From contig JANTQA010000029.1 of the NCBI GenBank assembly GCA_027625915.1, positions 7,626,001-7,690,000 on the forward strand: a DNA stretch of 64,000 nucleotides, given 5' to 3'. Shown piece by piece: positions 34,501 through 46,057 of this stretch (within the stretch, counting starts at the first letter, position 1; the number at the start of each line of letters is the position of its first letter). Below the pieces are notes generated by a model. That model saw only the letters and a list, made by a program, of their open reading frames with translations. It was not told where the DNA came from and made no database searches. This DNA is from Anaeramoeba flamelloides. Taxonomy: Eukaryota > Metamonada > Anaeramoebidae. Position numbers and translations under genes: made by a program.

Positions 34501-37333
34501 GAAAGGAGGAATCTATGAAATTCCAAAAAACTATGAATTCTTTCAAAATAAAAACTTTATATACTTGAAAAATGATAAAAAAAATATCATTTTGTTTTGA
34601 AAACTGTCTTATTACTTTTTTAAAGAAAATAAATAGTGAAATTTTAAACAAAATAACAATTCAAAATTTTGAACAAAAATTAAAAAAATTTTACTATTTA
34701 ATAGCAAGATGAAGTTATTATTCTCTTGATCTGTTATCATTATTTTGATTTTAAAAATATTTACTGCAATTCTTTTAACGAAATTAAAAAAATTTTGCTA
34801 TTTTTTCAAAAAAAAATAATAATTTGAATCATTTTTGCTTTTTTAATAATTATCTGATCAAAAAAAATAATTGATAACAAAATTAAAATCTTATAAAAAA
34901 AAAATAAAATCAAAAAAACAAAATTTTTATTTAAAAACAATTTTCCTTTCAAAATAATCAGATTGTTATTAGAACCGGTGATTCAACTCTCATTGGTCAT
35001 ATTGCAAAATTAACCGTACAAGACAAGCCTATGTCAACACCAATTAATTTAGAAATTAAAAAATTTATTCGTATGATTAAATATGTAGCGATTATTTTGG
35101 GATTTTTATTTTTTTTAGTTGGGATTGTCATTGAAACGCCATGGATTACGAATTTAATTTTTTGTATTGGGATTATTGTAGCAAATGTGCCTGAGGGGTT
35201 GTTATCAACTGTCACTGCAGGCTTAACATTAACATCAAAGCGAATGGCCAAAAAATGTGTATTAGTCAAGCATTTAGAATCAATTGAAACCTTAGGGTCA
35301 ACATCAGTGATCTGTTCTGATAAGACCGGAACATTGACACAAAATCAAATGACTGTATCACATTTATGGTTTAACAATAAATGCGTGTATTGCGATAATG
35401 GCAACGATAACGAGAACGATAACGATATCGAGTTGTTCGACAATGAGATACAGTATAACGAATCTGATAAGACCTTCCAAACACTCTATGATATCATGGC
35501 TCTCTGTAATAATTCCTTTTTTTTGACAAACGAGCCATTGATCACGCAACGGAAAACAGACGGGAACGCTTCTGATTGCGCATTATTAAAATTCTGTGAG
35601 TCTATTCAGCAAGTGAAAGAATTTAGATCAAAATATCCCAAATTGGCAGAAATACCCTTTAATTCAAATAATAGATACCATTTGTCAATCCATTCTAATC
35701 GTCACGATAAAAAGAAACCCTTAAAGATTTTAATGAAGGGTTCCCCAGAAGAAATAATAAAGAGGTGTTCTCATATTTTAATTGAAGGCGAAAGGATGGA
35801 ATTAGATGAAGAATTGATCCAGAATTTTAACGACGCAAATAATAAATTTGGATCCATGGCGGAACGCGTTTTAGCATTTTGTACATTGGAACTTGACCCA
35901 AAGAAATATTCTCCAGATCATATTTTTAATACCCATGATCCCGAATTTCCTTTAGAAGAGGGTTACACCTTGGTAGGTATAATTTCAATGATCGACCCCC
36001 CAAAGCCAGGCGTCAGAGAAGCTGTTGAAAATTGCCATACCGCTGGTATAAAAATCATTATGGTCACCGGAGATCAATCAATTACAGCAAAATCAATCGC
36101 AGAGGATGTTGGAATTCTTACACCGGGGAATATTGAAAAGGATCGTGCTATTGTTGTCACTGGCTCTCAACTACATGATATGTTGCAAAAGGACCTTGAT
36201 GAAATAATCACATACGATGAAATTGTTTTTTCAAGAACTACTCCTCAACAGAAATTAATTATTGTAGAAGCTTGCCAAAGGGTAGGCCATATCACAGCAG
36301 TTACAGGTGACGGTACAAACGTAAGATATATTTTATTTTTCTTGTTTTTTTTTTTTTATTTTTTTTTTTATTTTTTTTTTAAAACGAATTTTTCATCATT
36401 TTTTAATACCTATTTTTTTTTTTTTATCTTTTTTAGGATGCCCCCGCTTTAAAAAAGGCAGATATTGGGATTGCTATGGGAATTGGCGGAAGCGATGTAG
36501 CTAAAGGTGCAGCAAATATAATTCTTCTTGATGATAATTTTGCAAGTATTGTAAATGGTGTTGAAGAAGGAAGATTAATCTTTGACAATTTAAAAAAATC
36601 AATTGCCTATACCTTAACATCAAACATTCCAGAAATTACACCATTTTTGACTTTTATAACCTTTGGCATTCCATTACCTTTGACAATAGTAATGATCTTA
36701 TGTATCGATCTCGGGACCGATCTTTGGCCTGCTATTTCCTTGGCCTATGAAACGGCAGAAACGGATATTATGAAAAGGCTGCCACGAAACCAAAAAACGG
36801 ATCGTTTAGTTTCGAAGAAGATGATCTCGTTTACATATTTCCAGATTGGTATAATACAGGCATTGGCTGGGTTTCTTTGTTATTTTGTAATATTTATGGA
36901 TTATGGAATTAGACCTGGGCAACTATTTGGAATAAACAAAGACTGGGAAAATCAAAGTTTAATTTTATTTGGAATGGACTATGAAAAAAGAATGGAGGCG
37001 CTTAGAACAGCCCAAACTGGGTTTTTTATATCGATTATAATTGTACAGTGGGCTGATTTAATAATATCGAAAACAAGAAGATTGTCGTTATTTCAACAAG
37101 GTTTGAAGAAGAATAAAATTTTATTGCTTGGAATAGTATTTGAAACCATTTTTGTTATCATTATTTGCTATGTGCCCTATATACACGATGTGCTAAAAAC
37201 AGAATCCATTAAAATCCGTTATTGGGCGATATCCATTCCATTTTTCATCCTGATTTTTGTTTTTGATGAAACTAGAAAATTTTTATTAAGAAAATATCCT
37301 AATGGGTGGGTTGAAAGATTTACTCAATATTAA
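28504..37333 (+). CDS. Na+/K+-ATPase-type P-type ATPase, alpha subunit (P2C), three exons
   Basis: The exons are 28504-29655, 34962-36320 and 36437-37333, giving 1135 residues with both junctions in phase (EGRSKG-IVIRTGD and VTGDGTN-DAPALKK). Motifs in order are TGES (347-350), VANVPEGLL in M4, [11 protein letters not shown] with the phosphorylated Asp at 504, [21 protein letters not shown] and TGDGTND (832-838). M5 reads [14 protein letters not shown] and M6 [22 protein letters not shown] and the Ser in TLTSNIPE (899) point to Na+/K+ rather than H+/K+ pumps, which have Lys there. The pump would export Na+ and import K+ at the plasma membrane. Normally it needs a beta subunit, which I do not see here. 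Oddities are a Ser/Asn/Lys-rich N-terminal extension of about 180 residues, TGDQ for the usual TGDH, and an FTQY C-terminus in place of the animal ETYY. The gene looks intact. AATAAA follows at about 37376. Confidence 0.93.
29787..30322. mobile_element. inverted-repeat element M3 (MITE-like) in the ATPase intron
   Basis: The arms at about 29787-29900 and 30210-30322 are close reverse complements for more than 100 bp. Both contain GAAACCTTGATAGAATCACA and several AATCACAGA units in tandem, ending near AACCTGAAAA. The core of about 300 bp is unique. There is no ORF. The outer limits are fuzzy because they fall in A/T runs, so I cannot name the target duplication. Confidence 0.85.
34193..34396. 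mobile_element. palindrome-ended element M4, copy A
   Basis: The element is bounded by ATTTCAAAAATTGTGACTCA and its complement (21-bp arms). A related element lies at 58577-58775 in the opposite orientation. Homology continues outside this copy over about 34030-34192 (GAGACATATGAAATATCTTTT-like, and TTTTTCAGTGAAATTTCAGT). The mobile unit is therefore either larger and asymmetric, or M4 sits within an older repeat. Confidence 0.65.
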
Positions 37334-37483
37334 TTTAGATTTTGAATTTTTTTTTTTTTTTAATTTTTTTTATATAATAAACGAACAATTGTTATTAATC
37401 GTTTCCATTATTAATAATTGTTTTAACAAAATAATATATGAAAATATATCGTTTATAATAAAGTTGAATATAATTAATCAGAG

Positions 37484-37537
37484 TTTCTTTTCTTTTCTTT
37501 TCTTTTCTTTTCTTTTCTTTTCTTTTCTTTTCTTTTC
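37484..37537 (+). repeat. (TTTTC)n microsatellite
   Basis: About eleven clean TTTTC units lie 150 bases after the ATPase stop codon. Confidence 0.9.
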
Positions 37538-37989
37538 CTACAATTTAAAAAAAAAAAAAAAATATGATAATCAAAAGAAAATATATTTATTGTAAAACAT
37601 TAAAATAAACATCTATTTTCTATTGATAAACACTTTAACAATTGACAATTAGTAAAAATTTAATTCACAAAAAATAAATAATTAATTTTAAAAGTTAAAT
37701 TATCATTAAACAAATCAATAAACAATTTTTCTATTTTATTATAAAAATTAGATTATATAAACAACAATTCAACATTTTGGACACCTCAAAATTCAATTTT
37801 TGAACAAAATCTTCTAATTAAATAAATTAAATGGTAAATATTTAATTAAAACTAACATGAAATTTTCAAATTATTGTTATTAGTAGTATTCAGGGTAAAG
37901 TGTAAATTTTGCTCTATTGCTCCTTGTACTAAAATGACTTTTCAAAAATTTCAGTATTAAATTATAGATTTTAGGATTATTAATTAACG

Positions 37990-38460
37990 ATCACAGTCTA
38001 AAATTTTGTCATTAAAGTCTCATTTTCAATATAAGGCCACAATTCATCTGGGTATTTTGGTGGAATTGTTTTGTTTTTTTTTTTTTATTCTCTTTTTTCT
38101 TTGTTACATATAGCAATCCAATAATGCCTTTCTTTATTCCTATATCTAGTTCATTCGAAATCAAAATTAAACTGTTTTCATTTTTTACTCAGGTAGATTA
38201 TTTGTAAATTGTTTTTTTCTTATCTTGTTTTTTTCATTTTCCAACTGTTCAATATTCTTAAATAAAAAAAAAAAATTGAAAAAATGAATAAACTAAATGA
38301 AAATAATGTATAAGTATTTATCTTATTAAATTTTCAAATTCAATAATATTGATGATTTAAGAGGTGTGTCCTTTTGTTTGAAAAACAATTTATTTTAAGA
38401 ATTTATAAACATCCATATTTCAAAATTATTGAACTAGAAGGATAATCTAAATATTTTTGC
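37990..38460 (-). pseudogene. possible coding remnant, unrecognised
   Basis: On the minus strand, short non-repetitive peptides appear in successive frames: QKYLDYPSSSIILKYG, KNIEQLENEKNKIRKKQFT, NSLILISNELDIGIKKGIIG and a Lys-rich tail. They suggest a decayed gene or LINE piece, but no splice pattern joins them cleanly. The segment lies between the ATPase and the palmitoyltransferase and next to array H4. Confidence 0.25.
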
Positions 38461-38494
38461 TTCATAAATAAAGATTTCGGTTTTTTTTCTTGTC

Positions 38495-38752
38495 TTCAAG
38501 TGTTGTAAAATTCAGTCAAGTGTCATCGGGTGTTGTGGAGTGGCTTCACGTGCCTTTGAGTGCCTTCAAGTGTCCATATTTTTTTTTAATTTGAGAAATA
38601 AAAAGAAAATATGAGAAATTTTCTTTTAATTTCTTAAAATAAAAAAAACCTATCAGCATTTTCCAGAATTCAAAGGAATGAAGTAAAATCTTAATATTTT
38701 TCAAATAAACAAAAAACTCTTGAAAGTCTAACTACACTTCCAACTTGTATGA
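38495..38752 (+). repeat. hairpin array H4 (short)
   Basis: It starts with seven or so degenerate AGTGT/AGTGCC units (for example TTTGAGTGCCTTCAAGTGTC). One type C hairpin and broken A and B modules (CCAGAATTCAAAGGAATGAA) follow. Confidence 0.75.
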
Positions 38753-39166
38753 TTCAACAACTCATAATAATAATAAATTTCGTTTTTAAAAATCTTTAAA
38801 TTTTCTTTGAATTCCAATTAATTTGATTGTTTGATATTTATGAAAAAATTGCTGAATATTTAAAGGTATTAACAAAGATAATTAAATATTATTATTATTC
38901 GCGATCTGATTGATTTACTCTGATCAAATATGTAAAATATCAAACTATAGTTTAATCAATATTTAAATTTGATTTATAAAGCCCAAATACAGCAATAAAA
39001 AAAAGAATATTTTGTAAAAAAAATATTAAATGTAAATTAAAATAACATAAAAAATAAAAAAAATTGGGATAAACTTTCTTTTCATATTTTTATTTATTAT
39101 TGCTATTTTTTTTATTTTTTTCAAAAAATATTTATTTAAACAAAAATTAAGAAATATTTTTTTTTT

Positions 39167-42100
39167 TTAAATTTCCAAAGCATCAATAAGATGTTCTGTT
39201 TGCCCAAACTTGATTTCTTGAAATGACTTTATTTTGTACCAATCCTCGTAATAACTAATTTTAAAGAACTGTTTAAAATTATTTACAAAACTACCACAAT
39301 TAAAGGGGTTAAAAAATTTGTTATTTTTTTGGAAATGTGGATATCTAGCACGATTAGCCATCTCATTGGTGGTGAGGTTTACGAAAACGAAATACAATTG
39401 ATTTGATAATAATAGCCCACCCCATACAAAAAAAACACAATTTAATAGCATATTGCCTAATGCAAAGCCATGATTGGTATTTATAGTTTTTATCAGTGAA
39501 ATTATGCTTTCGAAGGATAATGGTTGGAAATTAGTATCAGTATATATTAAAAGACCAAATGATATTAATTTCAATATTATGGCAAAGAAAACAGAAAACA
39601 AAAAGTTTATGAATGATGTATGATTTCCAAATCCAACGCATCCAATTATCCATGGGCCTAATATTATTATTAAAAAGTTTTCATAAGAATAATCATTAAA
39701 TAAAATATGATTACAGAAAATTATTAAAGACATTAAAAGTTATACGAGATTCAAAAATTAAGATGACAAATAATAGAAAGAAGAAAATTCAAAATCAAAA
39801 AGGATCCAAATATAAAAAGATTAATAGGGATGCTCTATTGATATGCACGATCCAAAAAATAAAAAAATAAAAATAAAAATTATTACAATAATGGTCGAAT
39901 CTAGCAACACAGCAATCGCAACCAACATCGTGTTTTGATCTAATTGGTTTTTGAATAAAGCAAGTAGCACAAACATCAAGTTTTTCAATTGATTTAAAAT
40001 ATGATTTCTTAATATTCGAATTTAAAAAAGAAATCATATCAAATTTTTTGTCTTGAATTCTTCCTGGACCAATTTTTAAGATCTTCCAATATGAGTATAT
40101 AAGCCAAAAATCGCAAAACATTGAACTGAAACAAAATAGAGTATAATTATGATATATTTCTGGTAGGATAAATACATAGAATGTAAATATGGTCCAAGAT
40201 ATGTGGGTTATTGCCAATGATAATGTTGATGGGTTTTTATGGGATTTCAGTGGGTATTGTCTTTGAAGAGATCCATAATATGAAGTAAGGCATGTTATAA
40301 ATATAACTTGCACCCAAATATTGAAAAACCGAAATCCTAATAGCCCCAATGTGATGTAGATAAATGGTAAAAGATAATAAAATTTTTGCACATCTAGCCC
40401 TAAAACTTTATTTTTGGCTCGAAGATTACGAAGCGGGAAATCTTTAATATATGCAACAATTTGATGATCTTTTTTTTCAAGAGCACATTCAAGTGGTGTT
40501 GTATTTACATCATCAACAGCATCAATATTTGCTCCGTTATATAAGAGATAGGAAACTAACCTAGGAAAACCCATAAAAGATGCCCAATGTAAAGCTTTAA
40601 AGATTAATAAAAGAACATAAAAAATAAAAATGATTAAATTAAATGTTGAATTAATATTTTGGAAATGAAAAGTGGATATTTTTTTTTTAAGAAAATCTTT
40701 TATTATAGGATTTTAAAACAATTTCTAAATAAAAGTTTAGGAATTCAGCAAGCGTCGTAGAGTGTCGTAGAGTGTCGTGAAGTGCCTAGGTTTTCTAGAA
40801 TTCAAAAGAATAGAGTTAAATCTGTGATTTAACTCAATTCATTTAAATTCTGAAAAAGCTAACGGCGGTTTTTTTTAATTTGAGAAATAAAAAGAAAATA
40901 TGAAAAATTTTCTTTTAATTTCTTAAAATAAAAAAAACCCAACGGAGTTTTCCAGAATTCAAAAGAATAGAGTTAAATCACAGATTTAACCCTATTCTTT
41001 GAATTAAAGAAAACCTAACGACACTTTTCTTGAATTTTCTATTTTATCTGTAAAATCTATTGTTTTTCGTTAGGTATTTTTGAGTTTTCTATTTATTTGT
41101 GAGGTGTTCTAGATTTTCTTGAGTTTTTCTATTTTATTTGTAAAATCAATAGATTTTCGTTAGGTTTTTTTGAGTTTTTGTAATAAACCGAAAATTTATT
41201 AAAATTTTCTGTTTACTTCAAAAAGTAAAAAAAACCTAGAACACTTCACAAATAAATAGAAAACTCAAAAATACCTTCATGTATTTTTTTAGAATTTAAA
41301 ATTTTACAAAAATAATCAGATATTTTAAGGTATTTCCGAAAAAAAGTTAACTTTTTTTTTTTTAGTTTTATATAAAATATTTTCTTTGTTAGTGATTATA
41401 TAGTTAAATCGATAATATCAAATTAATATAAATATTAATACTGATTAAATCAGTCCCTATGGTATTTATTTCGAAATACATTGAAATATTTCCAAAAAAT
41501 GATTAAAAAAATAGCACTTTTTTTGGAGAAAACAATGTACAGCCAATTTCAGAAAAAAACAGGTAATATGGGATTAAAAAATGATTTATTAAACAATAAA
41601 ATACAGTTATAATTTTTTCATTCTCTGAAAAATTTTGTCGAGATTAAGATCTCTTTGGAAAAAAATTTTTTCGATCAAAAAAAAAAAAATTAATCTGCAA
41701 TTTTCATACCGAAAAATTAATCATTTAAAATTGAGATCAGAAATTTCATACCTATTGTATTTAAGGTAATGTCATACTAACACATTTCAACAAATTGTAA
41801 AATTATTAAGAACCAATAAATGATGAATAACAGTTTTGGATATTAAAATTGTTATACTAGAGATTGGAGTTTAATGAAAATATTTTAAAATAAATTGTCC
41901 CCACTTTTTTGGAAATAGCTTACAAGAAAGTAAAAAAAAAGCATTTAGCCATATTAGTCAGTAATAGTGAATACTTTACTATTAAAATATTTATTCTTTT
42001 TAGTAAAGGAAAAAAAAATATTTGTTTATTATTTTTTATCCTTACTTTTTCAAGTTTTGTTGGAATTAATAACATTAAGGATTTTTTGAGAAGATAAAAC

Positions 42101-45100
42101 TTTACGATTTCATCATAATAAAACAATATATTAAAGATGAATATCAAAAAAATTATATTAAAAGCTTTTAATATGTGTGGAAAAAAAATAACAGCTACTA
42201 AACAACTTCTTCTCAAATGATCATCAATTATTACTAAAAACAAAAAATAATAAATTTTTAAATACAAGTATCGTGGTTTTGATTTAGGGTGTTCTTATTT
42301 AAACCTTGGTTTTTGCTTTTTTTTTTTTCTTTTTTTTACCAATAACCGATGAAAAACAATTCTTCAAAATTTTTTATTTTTTGTTTTCAAAATTGCTTTA
42401 TTTTTTTTAAATTTCTAATTGTTATTATTTTTATTGTGGTTTATTTTCATTTTTCTTTTTGCTTTTTGAACCTTTCTTTTTCAATTTTTCATGTCTTTTT
42501 TCATTTTTTTTTTTTTTCCAACCAATAGAAAACTTGGAACTTTCCAGATTCCAAATTTTATATTTTTTTCTGTAACATCTAAATTGTTAGTTTGTCATTA
42601 GTAATAAAGAACTGTAAGAAAATCTTTTATCTCTTTCTTCATCAACAAAAAAAAAACAATAAAAAAAAAAAAAAAAATTACAAAATTGTAAAGAAAAAAA
42701 TTAAAATCCTCTTTTAAAATTTTAAAAAAAATTGAGAAACTTCAGAATATTTTTAAAATGAATTAGGAATAATTTTTTAATGCAATGACCCTTTTAATGT
42801 TTTTGAAAATATCTAGCAAATAAATTTAATCTTTTGAAAATTAAAAAAATTTTTTTTTACAAAATTTACATTCAGGACAATTAACACGCTTTTTCAATAA
42901 TTTTCTCTGGTTTGAGTTTTAAAAACAAATTTTCAGGAATTAAAGAGTATTTATCAAAATTTTGTTTTTTATCTTCTTGGTTCCTTAAGAATTCATCAAT
43001 AATATTTCAATTTACTTTTTCAGAATTAACCTTTGTTTCACAAAACTCGAAAAATGTTTGGGTGATGTTTGAAAATTTAAACTCTTTTTGATCTAAAAGT
43101 CAAAGATGTATCCAAAAAAATTGCATAATAATACTATATATTCCTTCATTTTAGGAACATTTTTTATGAAATTATTTTTTTAAAACCTTTTTCTTTCAAA
43201 TCCAAAAATTAAGCAATAATCACCAAATTACAAATTATGAATGTAAAGCAAACCAAACTGAAAAAGATAAACAACGATTAGAAATCTTCATAAAAAAAAA
43301 AAATTTAAAAATTTAAAACTGTTGATTATACAAACACAAATATGTTGTTTGTTGATTATCGACAAACCAAGGTGTAAATGCATATCTTTTTAAAAATAAA
43401 CATTTTACTTCGAAGTGATCTACTTTGTATTATTCCTTTAAAATGTTCGTTCCTAAACCACAAAATGATGATTTATGGATCGGAGGTTCAGAAAACAATT
43501 GAAAAAAAAGTTTGATTTTTTGTTTTGAATTAGCAAAAGATTTCAGTTCTGTTAACTGAAATGATGTTAATAGTAAACAGATCTTAACTCACAATAATCC
43601 AAGAAGACGAGCCTTGTTATTATTGTTGAAAATATTTAAAAAGAAATTCTGGTACTGTTTTTAATTAGATGATAAATGTGTTGTGTATTTTCACAAAGAT
43701 TGTTTTGTTCGTGTTTATTTTCTGAAAAAACAGTTTATTTTCAAATAAAGTTAAAATAAAAAATAAAAGAAACTTGAGTAAATTTTTTGATTTCCATTTT
43801 TAAATTTGAACTTTTTATCATTGTTCTTATTTACCAACACGTTTGTTAGTGGTTATCTAGTTGATGGGTGATGATATTTTTTAAATTGTGAAAAAAGTAA
43901 TTTTTTCCAAAATGAGTCAATCGTGTCAGTAATTACAGATCACTTTTTGTTACACATTATTTTGATAGGAGTATTAGATTAATTTAAATCAACTTTTTAA
44001 AGTTACAATAGCTTATTCAATATTATATGTATATATATATTAAAATGTTTTATTAATAAAATACTTTTCCAAAATTTTTTAAAAATCATTGAAATCATCA
44101 CATAGCATAAACCTTTTTTCAAAATTTTAATTAATCTCTATTATTTGAAAAATTAAATTAATAATAATCAAACATCTAAATAAACTGATATCCAATTTAT
44201 TTACAATTCAAGTATAAAACCAAATTTGATGATAACCGAATAAAACAAAACAATTCTAATTTAAGGTTTTTTTGTGATTTATATGATTTGTATGATGCAC
44301 TTTTAATTTTAAATTATATTTTCGACTTCAGTTTCTGTGATAATTTCTCAAAAATAGTTTTTCATATTGCTTTCAATATAACTAATAAAAGAGAATTTTC
44401 ATTCAATATATTGATCAATTGATTGATCAATAGATCTGATGTGTTTGGTTAATTATTGGGTTCTCTATTTCAATAAACCTGAGAAATTTTAATATATTTT
44501 CTTCTCTTAAATTATTTCAAAATATTTTTTATGATTTTGAATATTATCTATCATGTTGATGAAAATCTTTTGAAATTTCAATTGGTTTGGATTTCTTCTT
44601 TATTTTATTGATTTTTTCAAGTACAATCTTTTTGGGTACACAAGTTTAAATATTGAGTGTTGTAAAAAATAGAGTTTTTACAACATTCATATTTATACTA
44701 GCGTATTTCTTATTTTTTTCCAACAGATCTTTTAAGTTTTTTTTAAAATTTCAATATTCAAGTTTGACAAAGTCTTCAAATCACTCTGATCTCAATTTGT
44801 TATTGGCAGGGTATTTCCAGAACACGTGAGGATTATCTTCGAAAAATCATTTTTTTTTTACTAACTTGTAAACCAATCAGGAAAGTAATGATGCAAGACT
44901 GGAAAAATGATTTTTTTAAAAAGATCGAAATGGTTTTTACATATTGGAATGGAAAAAGTTTCTCAAAAAAGAAACAAAAAGGTGAAAACCATAAAGTTTT
45001 CAAAAGTTTCAATACAAATCGATTAAAAAGGGGAACCAAGCAGTCTGAGCAACACTTGTTAAAACTTTTTTTACTAACTTATTTCATACATCCCAACAAG

Positions 45101-46057
45101 AAATAAAAATAAATCTGCTTTTTTTATCCTTTCTAAGAAGATTGGTAATAAATAGCTTCAATCTAAACTAAAAATAAAACAGTTTTCAGAACATCTTTAA
45201 AAATACTTTGTTATCACCAAATTAATTCCTTGTGAATTTTAATTCTCTTTTCTTTTAAACAACAAACTAGATGAAAAAAAAAAAAAAAAAGAATTGTAAA
45301 AATTCGTTAGAAGACAACTTTGGCCTGTTCTTTTTCAAACAGAAAGGTTGGTGGACTAAAAAAAAAAAAAACAAGTAAGCAATCTAAAATTTACATTTTA
45401 AAAAAGAATAAACCTTGGAAAAAAAAGAAAGAATTTTAATCGGGTTTTGGGGATTAAACGTAAAGGGATTGTCAACTTACGTGTACAATTTGAGCCGTCA
45501 GTCTTATTTATATCGGCCCCTGAATTAATTAGGAGTCTGGCTGATTCTAAAGAGCCCTTAAAAGCAGCCCAATGTAAAGCTGTTAGCCCGCCGTCATCTG
45601 TTTCTTCAACCTCCACGCCAATTTGGAGAAGATAATAAATGATGCAATATTTGTCATTTTGGGAGGCGTAATGGAGCGGTGTATAACCATAACGATCTCT
45701 TGCGGTAGGCGATGCACCATTTTCGATGAGTAAATGAAAAACAGCAAGATGCCCGCCAGCAGAGGCGAGATGTAATGGTGTTTGGCCGGTCTCAGTGCCT
45801 TCACAATCAACCTTTGCCCCAGATTTGATTAACATACTTGTAAGCGGATAGGAACCTGTATTTGCACTATAGTGGAGTGGGGTAAATCCATTTTTTTGTT
45901 CACAAAAGTTGATATCAAACCCATAATTGGAATCTTCAATTATTGTTTGCACTTGCTTTAGATCAACAGATTTGATCGCACGCAAGAAAGATTTGCATGG
46001 ATCATTCACACTGTTTAATTCCTCGTCGTCCGAATTGGCAGAGAGATAAATCGACAT
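39167..46057 (-). CDS. ankyrin-repeat DHHC-family (DHYC) protein S-acyltransferase, Akr1/HIP14 type, three exons
   Basis: The exons on the minus strand are 46057-45481, 40594-39887 and 39657-39167, giving 591 residues. Splice phases match: CTP-LHWASFMG at the first junction, and DHY-C-PWIIGCVGFGNH at the second, with the catalytic Cys codon itself split. Residues about 20-245 hold six ankyrin repeats (NGFTPLHYSANTGS, GQTPLHLASAGGHL, YGYTPLHYASQNDK, GLTALHWAAFKGS). Transmembrane segments, the Cys-rich domain and further membrane helices follow. The domain reads CATCFIQKPIRSKHDVGCDC, then RFDHYCPW with the catalytic Cys at 429. Tyr replaces the second His of DHHC, as in yeast Akr1, and the usual HC is HD. 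Family members sit in Golgi or endosomal membranes and transfer palmitate to cytosolic Cys residues. The ankyrins recruit substrates. The gene looks intact. Confidence 0.92.
40745..41277 (+). repeat. hairpin array H5
   Basis: It starts with AGCGTCGTAGAGTGTCGTAG and further units of the same 10-mer. Two type A palindromes (built on TCTAGAATTCAAAAGAATAG), a type C and several type B palindromes follow. It stops about 50 bases before an M1 MITE. I see no terminal palindrome here. Confidence 0.85.
41328..41920. mobile_element. MITE family M1, copy 3
   Basis: A 593-bp element with ends AGGTATTTCCGAAAAAA and CACTTTTTTGGAAATAGCT, flanked by TA at 41326-41327 and 41921-41922. Internal landmarks agree with the other M1 copies (AATAGCACTTTTTTTGG, AATGTACAGCCAATTT, TTTTGTCGAGATTAA). 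Confidence 0.88.

Larger units (their letters stand above)
29656..34961 (+). other. intron 1 of the ATPase gene (5.3 kb)
   Basis: The intron runs from donor GTAAGTATT to acceptor AATCAG. It contains the M3 inverted-repeat element (29787-30322) and an M4 copy (34193-34396) with its shared flank. Short ORFs on either strand inside it (for example 31277-31576 on the minus strand and 34394-34600 on the plus strand) show no recognisable domain, and I treat them as noncoding. Confidence 0.85.
40595..45480 (-). other. intron 1 of the palmitoyltransferase gene (4.9 kb)
   Basis: The intron runs from donor GTAAGTTGAC at 45480 to acceptor TTAAAG at 40595. It contains array H5 (40745-41277) and an M1 MITE (41328-41920). 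The remainder is A/T-rich. Small ORFs at 41920-42267 and 44833-45106 have no recognisable domain. Confidence 0.85.

Noticed and set aside
37302-37595. 97-codon plus-strand ORF after the ATPase
   Set aside because: It overlaps the end of the ATPase in another frame and is made of T-runs and the TTTTC microsatellite.
41909-42267. ORFs on both strands next to the M1 MITE
   Set aside because: Low-complexity Lys/Ile/Phe frames; one begins inside the MITE end. No LINE motif could be found.
44833-45106. Overlapping ORFs of about 70 codons on both strands in the palmitoyltransferase intron
   Set aside because: They are mirror frames of the same A/T-rich sequence with no recognisable motif.
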